Shown in pieces: positions 1-10,030 of a stretch of 64,000 bases of DNA. The notes below the pieces were generated by a model that was not told the origin of the DNA, searched no databases, and saw only the letters and a program-made list of their open reading frames with translations. A program made the translations under genes and the position numbers. The stretch comes from Hordeum vulgare subsp. vulgare (taxonomy: Eukaryota; Streptophyta; Magnoliopsida; Poales; Poaceae). Each line of letters starts with the position of its first letter. Position 1 is the stretch's first letter. The stretch is from the NCBI RefSeq assembly GCF_904849725.1, contig NC_058518.1, forward strand, positions 394,989,581-395,053,580, read 5' to 3'.

Positions 1-930
1 AAACTGTCCGGACCGTCCAGCTACCGTCAACACCACCATCGCCGCATCATCTTGCCACATTGTATGTCTTCACGAGACTAAACTTGTCACAGTAGAAACC
101 TTCACAGCTACGTTCCTAGGTGGTAACACGCTACGTAGCTTTGCGCAAAGGCCAGTGGACAACACTAGAGGAGGCATTCTTCTGCTCTCGGACGATCATC
201 TGGTCGAGATGTCGCACATCACGCCGTCGAGATCCGTCGCCATTAATGTCTAAGATGAAGCACCGCTCCACCAAAGAAGCCGTCTACCGGTCCCTCGAGC
301 CCGTGTACACCTCCAAGAATGAAGCCCCCAAGGGGAGAAGACACTAGAGTGCCGCCGTCATCCGATATACTGATCTAGGGTTTCTCCCGGAGGTAGCGGA
401 TAGAGGTCGGGAGCTTCTCCATGGCGATGACTTCAAGAAGGTAACGACACAAAAGAGTGCCGGGTCGGCACCGATCTGAGCCGTCGGGCAGCGAGTAGAC
501 TGCACCAGTCAGATCAGATTTGTCTGGAGGCTAGACCACACATGGCGCCGACCCGTCCACCAGGCCCTCCATCCCGCCGCCATCGATCCACGGCCAAATG
601 GCATGTTGTCGCAGATCCGATCCATCGCCGTACGCAGCTAACGCTATTGCCCGATGCAAGGCCGGTCGCCGCACCCGCAACCATGCCGCCCGAGGCCGAG
701 CCGGCTGTCGCGTCGCAGCCGCTCAAGGCAGGGACACCCGTCGCACCGCCACGACCAGATCGGCCGTGCCTCCTCATGCCGCGTGGCTCCACACCATCCC
801 CATGGCGCATGAGAGAGGGAGGGCCCGCCACTGACGTCGGCCCCCGAGCAATATGTCGGCGGCAATTCGACGGCGGCGGAGGGAGGGAGGGAAGGAAGAA
901 GAGCCCTCGGCGGCTAGGGTTTCGTCCCTC
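1..930. other. GC-rich unclassified repeat-like stretch, no gene supported
   Basis: Open frames overlap on both strands here (for example plus 542-940 and minus 514-831), as expected from GC-rich DNA with few stop codons. Their predicted peptides are rich in Arg, Pro, Ala and Gly and match no family I recognise. The style of the sequence, with short leader-like phrases such as CTAGGGTTT near 373 and 912, resembles a degraded repeat or captured gene leader. No ends, target duplications or domains are visible, so I leave it unclassified. Confidence 0.4.
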
Positions 931-1039
931 CTGCTTCTAATACACACATGATTGTGGTATATTCCTGAGTAGAAGCTTAGTCAATATGTCTAGTCATATA
1001 GCTCTTGAACCTGAACAAGCCAAGTCATGAATTGATAGT

Positions 1040-1432
1040 TCAGAAGCACCCTAAACTGTGAGATACATAGACATTAGGACCACCAGGAGCATCATGTGAA
1101 GTAGGAATAGGAATGATCGTGCAATTTCCTTCCACGTCGAAGGGTACAACTGAATTGTTATCGGAACATAAATACAACACTCCGCTCAAAAAACGCACCA
1201 CCTGATAATCAGAGTATCTCAATTGGATAGTCAAACACAATTGATGCGTCCAAACTCCAGCTTCGGAGAGTTGTTCAAGTGTGCCATCCAAAACAGAAAT
1301 GACCATGTTTTGAGGTATGGAGAAAATACAGTCTGAAGGAACAATAGCAGAAATGACCATGTTTCTTCTACCTGAACCTGAAGGTTTACTATGACAATAC
1401 ACTACTACTGATATTGCATACCGAATGAACAC
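1040..1432 (-). pseudogene. F-box protein fragment (F-box-associated domain part)
   Basis: A 130-residue open frame on the minus strand reads like the C-terminal half of grass F-box proteins. It has a run of the type GVWTHQ followed by a beta-rich stretch (YQVVRFLSGVLYLCSDNNSV), then FDVEGN and IIPIPT and ending in a VSHSLG block. This order (WTHQ, xFLxGxLxL, xDVEGKxWRxIPxP, SxGRL) is typical of the F-box-associated region that presents substrates to SCF ubiquitin ligases. No F-box lies upstream on the minus strand (1433-1800) and the frame ends soon after the SHSLG block, so the gene is truncated at both ends. The N-terminal part of this frame looks non-homologous and partly repeated (the NMVIS phrase occurs twice), suggesting decay. 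It is most likely a relic or transposon-captured fragment, and family assignment rests on motif recall only. Confidence 0.55.
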
Positions 1433-1789
1433 AAACGAAAAGCCAATGTTACAAGGGACCGATTAGCTGAATCAAACATGACAACTTTTCATGTAAAAAA
1501 AAAAGACAATTTTAACCTATCATTCATTGGCATAACATACCGAGAATTGAATAGTATAGAAGCAAAAACCAATTTTAAAAAGAATGTAGTACTTCCAAGC
1601 TAAGGAGCTAAGTTGAAGAAGAAGGAAATTGCGACCAAAAGTCTAAAGCCACTTGAGAAATTTTATTTTTTAAGCACAACCTATTAAACCATAGGGAAAT
1701 ACAGAAAAGACACTTCTTTCAAAAACAAAAATAGTATCCATGAAAGAAGCAAGAAAAGTGAAACATCAATAAGTAGTCAGGGTTATACC
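1433..1789. other. No feature seen
   Basis: AT-rich sequence with short A runs. I see no coding frame, repeat boundary or RNA gene. Confidence 0.5.
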
Positions 1790-2045
1790 TGACCATTCGT
1801 TGGGCCGGGCCTGGCTTTGGGCCGAGCCTAACCAAGCCTGAAGTAGAAAACCCTGGCCCGGCCCATCCCAAGCGTCAGGCCTAAAAATCAAGCCCATGCC
1901 CATCCTGTCAATGTAAAAGCTCGCCGGACCTCGGGTCGTACCTCTTCGTAAATCATAAAATGGCGGGCCTGGGCCTGGGCCGGCCTTCGGGCTCAAAACC
2001 TAGGCACAGGCCCGGCCGGCAGGCAAAACCGGGTCGGGTATCCCA
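1790..2045. repeat. GGCCC/GGGCC-rich unclassified repeat
   Basis: The block is dense in GGGCCGGGCCTGG-like and GGCCCGGCCC-like words in both orientations and can fold on itself. It is flanked by AT-rich DNA. Similar GGCCCG-rich blocks occur in introns and intergenic DNA of grasses, but I cannot name the family and see no clear target duplication. Confidence 0.4.
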
Positions 2046-2190
2046 TCACCAGGTATAGAGTCAGGGACTGATGCAAGCAGCCCCTGCATCGTTAGAAAAC
2101 AATGAAATCTAGCAAGGACTACCAGATTTTGTCCCAAGACATCCAAACCTATCTGTGTGTAGATAGAGATGGATTGCATAAATAAAAATA

Positions 2191-2290
2191 AATGAAGAAA
2201 TGCAATGCGGATAAAAGTAGTAAAGATGTACGGTAATGTGCCGTACAGATAAATGAAGAAATGCAATGCAGATAAAAGTAGTAAAGATGG
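2191..2290. repeat. Direct duplication, 61-bp spacing
   Basis: The phrase AATGAAGAAATGCAATGC, followed by a conserved GATAAAAGTAGTAAAGATG tail, occurs at 2191 and again at 2252, with one base different. A related ATGGATTGCA phrase appears at 2169 and 2286, so a third, partial unit is likely. Confidence 0.75.
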
Positions 2291-2447
2291 ATTGCAATAA
2301 AAATAATTGAGAATCCTTTTACGTAATAACTTGAGACCGCTTCCATATATTCTTTGACTACTGAGTGGGCCAATCCTTATGGCCCATTCGCACTGCTTTT
2401 AAAAAAAAGTATAGCATAAATATAAATTATAACAGTGTGTTATAAAC

Positions 2448-2481
<34 letters not shown>
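2448..2481. repeat. (TA)n microsatellite
   Basis: Nearly perfect TA dinucleotide run interrupted by one G at 2465. Confidence 0.9.
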
Positions 2482-2563
2482 GTAAGTTACATTATAAAAT
2501 AATCACATACTGATTTAACATTTATCCATTTAAGAAATTTTGAATTACAAAACTGTTCATGTA

Positions 2564-2721
2564 CTCCCTCCGTTCCTAAATATAAGACCTTGTAGAGATT
2601 TTACTATAGACTACATATGGAGCAAAATGAGTGAATCTATATTTTAAAATATGTCTATATACATCCGTATGTAATCTATAATGCAATCTCTACAAGGTCT
2701 TATATTTAGGAACGGAGGGAG
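2564..2721. mobile_element. Stowaway MITE (Tc1/Mariner type), 158 bp
   Basis: The ends are near-perfect inverted repeats of about 38 bp beginning CTCCCTCCGTTCCTAAATAT, the hallmark of Triticeae Stowaway elements. A TA dinucleotide sits directly outside each end (2562-2563 and 2722-2723), matching the TA target duplication of Tc1/Mariner transposases. The element has no coding capacity. The whole unit can fold into one hairpin and is only slightly diverged between arms, so it is relatively young. Confidence 0.95.
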
Positions 2722-2723
2722 TA

Positions 2724-4086
2724 ATTATTTGCATATTGAATAAAAATATACTCAATAAATACTTTTATAAGTTTAAAATTCTTCACAATTTTAACAAAAT
2801 ATTAATTTAAAATATAAAAGTGTCGATGTTTTAAGAAAGTTATTTGTTTTACTATATATTTTCATAAATTCTTAAATAAGTTTTAAATATTGATAGTTTT
2901 AACAAAATATTCATGCTTTAGGAAACATATATTCATATAATGTAAAAATAGTTGGCTGGGATTAGAAGCAGTGACCTGTAGTCATTATGTACGAGTGGCC
3001 ACCACACCATCCAGCAGTGTTACTTTATTTTAGGAATTTATAAAATATATGTAAATTATATTCTTATGTTATAAATAATAATGTTGTAGAATAGTATGAC
3101 ATTGCAATAAAAAATAATTTTAATAAGTGCTAATATGAGTTTAAAAAGTTTGTGATTTTAATAGAAAAATTATGTTGTATATAAGTGTATATGCATTGTA
3201 ATTTTGAATTTTATTTTATTTATGACACATGGTTACAATTTACAAGTTTTTTATTTTTAATACAGTAAGAGTACAAAATCGGCCGGTGAGACTCCATCCC
3301 ACTTAAGTTAGAAAGGTTGTATGTGCTACGTATCACTTAATTACAAGTTATTTAAAAAGGTAATTAAAAGGAGCATTGTCAGGTCTTTTGGTTTGCCCTG
3401 CGCTCCTACATCCGGCAAGTCACACGTTGGAATCTCGAGGGCATATAATTTTTGCACAATACTATGGGTCGGTGATAGATGGACCCATGCGTTTTCATTG
3501 TGAGAAAAATATGGGTCGCAGATAAGGGTACTTCCATAAGAATAAAAATTTCAACTTTTATTTTCTGCAAAATAGCAAGAACACTTCGTTCAGTCACTAA
3601 CAGCGGGCCCCATGCCACGATGGCGTGCCTAATCAGCATTGCGTATTGTAGTTATGTTTCTTATATTGTTAATCGAAATATTCACTGTGGTGTGACCAAA
3701 TCCCATTTAGATATATTATAAGGAATTGATGCAACAAGCGTAAGATGTCATCTAGTTGTTCATACAGTTTTGACAATCTTTTGATCTTCAAATGACAAAA
3801 TTACAACTATTAATGGGTTCCCCTAATGACTTGTTCAGTTAGGTTGGGTTTGGAGATGATTGACACACACACTCACCACTATGCAACCCTTAAAGGGACC
3901 GAGTTGACAGATCTTGAGATTTACAAAGTCATTCTAAACTCGAGTGGGTTGGTTTAGTCACAAGAAATCTAATCGTCAAATTTCCTTTAATCCCTTTGAT
4001 GGGGATATTTTGCAAGAAAAAGGGTGACTACGTTAATTTAGGGAGGCATAATATCGTCATACAAAGGGTTAAGATCTCCTCAGTGT
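2724..4086. other. AT-rich unclassified sequence, no gene seen
   Basis: Long AT-rich stretch to about 3260, then mixed composition. Short phrases near 2953-3020 and 3390-3450 have the look of degraded repeats. The plus and minus frames here (for example 3479-3721) have no recognisable domain. I see nothing else that can be supported. Confidence 0.5.
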
Positions 4087-4091
4087 CTGAT

Positions 4092-4308
4092 TGTCACACC
4101 CTGTTTTTGGCTTCCCTGACTAATTAACTTATTTCAAAGTTTAGGACCAATTAAATTTTTTTGTGAATGCTTGTGATGCTTTGAGTGACTATTGTTTGCC
4201 TGTTTGTTTAATTGCATGTGATTGCTCCCCATTAATTCTTGCCATCCTCCCAATCACCTCATCATTCCATGATCTCCTGCCTAATGATCATGCCATGTGT
4301 TTAGAACA
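4092..4308 (+). repeat. Truncated first LTR of the LARD-like element
   Basis: It starts TGTCACACCCTG, like the two full LTRs, and follows them closely for 217 bp up to TTAGAACA. It then switches via the six bases GTGTGG (4309-4314) to internal sequence equivalent to 12453 onward. About 4.2 kb of LTR and 2.4 kb of internal region are therefore missing. Confidence 0.88.
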
Positions 4309-4314
4309 GTGTGG

Positions 4315-5646
4315 AGTTCTTCCCTCAACCCGGAAATGACTAGCGTGAGCAGTGTGGAGTTGACCCGTTGGGATGATATCCTTGATGAGATGAGGTGATG
4401 TTGTCTCAAGTTAGCGGTCGAACTACTGGCATCTAGGGAAAGTGCTTAGAGATAAGATGATAACTGTTCGCCACATCCTAAGTTACTTGAGACCCTAAAA
4501 GCTTCGTTGAGCCACAAGATGGACGAATTACGACCATAGAAGACGACTCTAAGTCGTTAAAATATGGCCAGTGCCCGCCCATAGAAAGTTCTGTTTCCCT
4601 CACCTGACTTTTGAGCACCGTGTTTATGTCTTGTTTGGGGAAAGTATGTGGTCATCCTCACTGATGACACGCTTACTCACCCAGTAAGAGGAAGAATACC
4701 TTAGTCCTGTTCGGGCGGGCCCCAGGAACGCCGTTTGTTATGCCTCTCGAGGATACAGTGATATCACGAGAAGGTGGACTTCTCGAAGCAGTCCCAAGAC
4801 GAGGAAGTCTTCCTATTCAAGTCAAGACTAAGAACCGCCTTGACGAGGACAATGAAGCAACAAGAAGTCAACCACCAACCGCGCACCGACTACATCAACG
4901 GCGTCAAGAAGCCTCAACGATTCAAGATGATGAAGTCTTGGGCAAGCAAAAGAATCAGGCGACCTCTGCTTGGTCCAAATCAAGGACGAGAGTACTAGTA
5001 GGTCGTGGTGGAAACCTGCTAAAGGTGATTCCCGCTTGCCGAGTCGCAGACCTTGGGAATGGATGACTCGTCCATACTCTTGGGTAGCCAGCTCGTCCAG
5101 AACCCCTCGCTAACCCTCCCACATGGTAGGACCTATTCTGAACAGTGAGCCTCCGAGCTTAGCCTCATAGGTGAGACCCAACCCGGACCCTTTCACGAGA
5201 AGCCTCCGAAGACTATTTGTGACCATAGCTTGACTGCCGAAAGGAAGTCAAGGACTTCCCCGTAAGCATAAAGCCATGCAAAGACTTTTGGCAGTGCGTT
5301 CTAACACGAGACATCTTGATGTCACTAACTGGCATGCGAAGCCCAGGACCAGAACCCAGACGCACTATCTTGCCACGTATTTTGACTTTCGAATACACTC
5401 GCAAGCCAGAACCTTGCACGATCATAATTCACCAAGCCCTTGACCTCGGTCAAGCTTAACCTATTGCCAGACCCCGCTCACGATCAGTCAAGGACGTGTG
5501 AACATTTGAAGTTGAATCATCAAGCACCTCAAGACCACCACAGCAACATCGGGACATGAAGACTACCTCCGACTTAAGATTCTGTATCTCACCAACCCCT
5601 AGCCTAGAAATCTTGGGGACGAGATTTTCTTAAGAGGGCAAGGTCT
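4315..5646 (+). other. 3' internal remnant of the first LARD unit
   Basis: Collinear with 12453-13796 of the complete internal region, with small indels. It ends in the polypurine-like run GGGGACGAGATTTTCTTAAG plus AGGGCAAGG just before the middle LTR. A 108-codon plus frame at 4740-5066 is not kept in the other copy, where indels break it, so I do not treat it as coding. Confidence 0.85.
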
Positions 5647-8600
5647 GTCACACCCTGTTTTTGGCTTCCGTGACTAATTAACTTATTTTAAAATTTAGGA
5701 CCAATTAAATTTTTTTGTGAATGCTTGTGATGCTTGGAGTGACTATTGTTTGCCGGTTTGTTTAATTGCATGTGATTGCTCCCCATTAATTCTTGCCATC
5801 CTCCCAATCACCTCCTCATTCCATGATCTCGTGCCTAATGATCATGCCATGTGTTTAGAACAAATATCTATTTTCACCAAATATTAGTTTCACCAAAAAG
5901 CATTTCTTTGAATTAAACTTTCAAACCCCTGAGATGAGGTTTGTACTACAAGTCGTCAAATTAGGGAATTTCTTTTGCACCAATATTTTTATTTAAAACC
6001 TATTATCAAAACGTCTTCCAAAAACCATCAGGTTATTATTTTAAAAGTTATTTTACTATTTTATTTAAAAGCCCTTCTGTGAGGCCAGAAATGATCAAAC
6101 ACCTTGTGTGCACTCACTAATTTGGCTTCTTTTGCCCCTTTCACTTTTACCCTTGAGCTCAACTTTCTACCACAATCTCTCATAATCATATTTTACCTCC
6201 AGTAACTTCCCCATGGCCACTGGTCAATTATTGGAGAAGGTTCCTTTGTAAGTTTCTCTCATTTTCACCCTTGTAAGCACTGTTTTACCTCTCTTTCCAT
6301 TCTTCTGCTTAGGCTATCACCCCAACTCTTTCCAGAGCATCTATTATATGCCAAGGCTTCATTTAGAACCAAGATATGGCATGATCATGTGGAGAAAATG
6401 AGCAGCACCTCCTCAAGTTCATTTCTGGCTGAAAAGTAGCTTTGTACAGCAAGTGCTAGCTACACTTCTTTTCTTGAGCTGAATTTTTGCAGGTTTGTAG
6501 TCCTTTCATACCACATGCTCCAGGACATGGTTTCACCTCCCCTCTCTGCCTGTGAAAACCATTTGTATCAGCCCCTAGTTTCCTGCTGAAATGCTTACAA
6601 CAGTCAAACCCCATTCAAACCTTCTTCACTTGGCTCCAAACTCCACCAGTGACCTCTGGGAAGCATGCCTTGCATGGGAGACATCTTTTTCAGGTCGAAT
6701 GGACACCCTGGACACGCGTGTCCATGGTGACCACGCTGTCAGCCTGCACTAATGGTGCTCTGCACCATTTCCTTGTTCCCTAGCTCGTGTCCCGCAGCTG
6801 CAGTATGCCCCAGTGTGTCTCAGAGGCTCCCCTTGACCGTTCAAACCGCTCCCCACCATCAGCTAGCCTCCAAGACCCCTCAGGCATGCGTGGCGACCAT
6901 GCACCGAGAGCTCCAGAGAGCTCTCGAGCTCTCTCTCTCCTCTCCCTCTATCACCTCCTCCTCCCCTTGAGCATTAGCAACCAGGGGCAGCTCTCCCTCT
7001 CTCCCTGGAGCTCTCTCCTCCTCCCTGCTCTCTCCCTAAGCCTCCCCTCCTCCTGTCGCCATGGCCGACTCCCGAAGGTCTCTGCACGAGCCAACCAACC
7101 CCAGGGGGTTTCCCCCTCGCCCCTGGGCTCTCTGGTGAGCTGCCGTTGCCACGCATCCCCTCCCTTGTGTCCTCTCTCTTCTCTTGGCGCCAGGGAGAAG
7201 AGCCCCAAGAAGGTCGCGGCCGCCTCCCTTGCCGCGGAAGCCGGCGCCGCTCTGGCCCTCTTCGGCCAACGGGGGCCTCCAGCAGGGCGCGACACACGAC
7301 CCCGGTGCCTCCGGCGGCAGGGCTGCAGCGAGAGGGGGCCGAAGGTGTGGGCCACCGGTGAAGGGGCGCCCCTCCCCCTGTCTCCTGCTCCGGCGGGAGG
7401 TAGACGAGAGACCCGACAAGCGGGTCCACAGAGTCAGCCCCCCAGCCGGTCGAGCCCCGAGTTCCCCTTGGCGCACTGCCATTTTGCGCCACCCCAAGGC
7501 GGAAACGCCTTTCCCCCAGTGCGCCATCGACGTGGCACTTCTTTCCCCCGCAGCCGTGCATCCGGGCTGGCCCAGTGCGCCGTAGCGCTATGCTGCACTT
7601 AGTGCGAGGCCGAGGCCCGTTGGGCGCTTCCTTTTCCTTATTGTTTTCTTCTGTAACTTATAGAATTCGTAGAATATTCATTTGGAGTCCAAAATTGATG
7701 ATTCAAATTTCTACAGGATCCTAAAAATGAGGCCTATCCAAATAAGTGCTTTGCACATTTTTCCCTACCCACTTTCTGTGGTGTTTTTTCTAAAATCCCA
7801 ATCTGGATATAAAATCTCCCACCTTTCAAAATTCCAAGCAGATTCAAATCAACTCCAAATGGAGTGATTCCAATTCCTAAGGTCTTCTAAAATCCTTCCC
7901 CATTTTTAGAACCCTCGTCAACATTTTTGTGTGGCTTACTTCTGTTGCAATAAATAAATAGCTCCTATTGCTATTTATTCCTCATTGTAAAATCTGTAAA
8001 ATATTCATACCAACTCCAAATCCAGTGAAACCACTTCCTAAATATTTATAAAATCATTCTCTGTTAAATGGGTGCCTTCACTCATTTTTAACAGAATGAT
8101 TTCTGTTAGCTCCTTCAATAATCACCTATTGCTCCTTTCACCTATTCAAAAATCCTTGAGGATCCAAATCTCCTATGAAATGATTTAGGTATTTTTCTTA
8201 TGACCAGAGAGGTCCAAGAAAAATAAAACTTCAATTTTTAGAACAATTTTATTCTGCTTGATGTGTGGCTTACTATGGTTGTTTCCGACGATAGTTGACG
8301 GTAGACGGAGTATTCAGAGTTGGAGCGGAAGACCTCGAAAACCCCGAGGACTTACGTGAGCAAGGCAAGCGGCCCTTTGACCATGACTTAAGCATATGAG
8401 TTGATGCATGCTAGAATAGCAAGTACTTTTCCGTTGCATGAGATCATAATGACGGTTCATCATTGGTGTGATGGTACCGAAGGCTTCTTCAAAGCACTTG
8501 CATGATGGTGATGTTATACACATGGCTCCTCGGAGCACAAGCATGATGAGATTGACCCTACCATCTATGAGGATCATGCTACTGTCATGTTGACTAGTAG

Positions 8601-10030
8601 AATTAAAAAACCATTGCATTGAGCTTGACCCTACCCCTTGAGGGTCATGTTAATACCATGTTGACAAGTAAAGATAGAAGCATATTATCATGAGCATTTT
8701 GATGAGTTAAATCAAAGGTTTATGAAAACCCCGTCGGGTGCCACTAATGCCCGAGGGTGATGATGAGTTGATGGTCACTTTTGGTGAAGTGATGCACCGG
8801 TGTTTTGTGTGAGTATGGTTTCGGCAATGGGATTAGATTTATGATGTGTCCACCGTCCCAACCTTACCAGTACGACCACGATACCCCTTTATGGGACGGG
8901 GCTTTGTTGATTACTCTGGTCGGTACTAGCAAAGAGCCACATTACTAGTGGCGGGAGTGATTGTCGTCACTCTCGTGATGGGGTCGTGCCAGGTAGGACG
9001 ACTATGCCATTATTATGAGTTCCAAGCACACCGTTGGTCCCCGCATGGTTGATACTTTCCAGAGTCGGTGCTCGTAAGACGTACAACATGTGGGTTGGGT
9101 ACCAATCGAGTGGACCTCTTTGTCTAGTATCGTCAGGGGAAAGATGATGATCGGGTACTTACCTCGGGTATATGTGATATACCGCGAGTCGTGGATGACA
9201 CGGAAGTTTCCCGGATCTCGTGGGTCCAGCGTACTACCTCTGCAGAGTGTCAAACTATTCGAATAGCCGTGTCCACGGTCAAGGACAGTTGGGTAATCCT
9301 GCTTAAACTACGTCCAGCGTTTCCGCATAAACCAAGTGTGAGTGAGTGTGTGTGTGTGGTGTTAAAAAGGTGTTGTTATAATAATAATATGACCAAGTTC
9401 GGTGACTTGGCATATAGGGTAAACCCGGATGGTTTAGCCCTCAGCTGATGCATTGAGGTTATGACAAGTTCGGTGACTTGGCATATAGGGTGAACCCGGA
9501 TGGTTCAACCCTTAGCAGATATGTTGATATCTGTAACCTGTTCTTCAAAAGTAATTATTTAACTTGATGCATATTCATGATCATTCCACCCAGATGAGTT
9601 ACACTAAAGATGCATGATATTGTTATCCTTCACTTTCGTTGTTCGTATCATGAGCTGTTTTGCGAGTACATTCAAAGTACTCATTGGCTTGCCAATGGTT
9701 ATTTCATTGACCAGGTGTGAAAGACAGGATATGGTGAAGATTAACTCGGTGACGTTCATGCGAGCTAGGATGTTTCCCAGTCATAATGCATGTAGGATAA
9801 GGCTGATGGCATGGGTTCACGCTTTCAACCAATATTTCCGCTATTGGTCCAGTTTGGTGTGTTCGCCTATAAGGCCCTATATATGTAAGACTCGACCGAA
9901 GAGGTCATTTATTGTATCAAACGGTATGTATGGATGTAAGACTCTTTTATTTGGTATCTGTGTTCGGTGAGCATTGATCTCTGGGATCACTGAGCACGGC
10001 GATCTCCACTCGTAAGTCGGGGTCCCCACA
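5647..10030 (+). repeat. Middle LTR of the LARD-like element (4384 bp)
   Basis: Begins TGTCACACC and ends GTCCCCA. It is collinear with the right LTR except for a 758-bp deletion: the sequence jumps at 6093/6094 from the equivalent of 14246 to that of 15005. A GC-rich block at about 6750-7600 lies within otherwise AT-rich sequence. The long open frames in that block (for example plus 6787-7602) are broken in the other LTR and are not supported as genes. A TATA-like TATATATG lies at 9878-9885, about 150 bp before the LTR end. Confidence 0.9.
9391..9531 (+). repeat. Pair of 71-bp direct repeats with small hairpins inside the LTR
   Basis: The phrase CAAGTTCGGTGACTTGGCAT recurs 71 bp apart, each time followed by a GGGTAAACCCGGATGGTTT-like segment. 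CCAAGT/ACTTGG and AACC/GGTT arms allow two small stem-loops per unit. The pair is conserved in the right LTR (about 18301-18440). Confidence 0.75.

Noticed and set aside
4740..5066. 108-codon frame in the LARD internal remnant
   Set aside because: It is broken by indels in the second copy (around 12880-13140) and shows no domain.
6787..7602. 271-codon frame in the middle LARD LTR as a gene
   Set aside because: The equivalent region of the right LTR (15800-16566) is frameshifted into different frames, and equally long frames occur on the other strand, as expected from GC-rich DNA.
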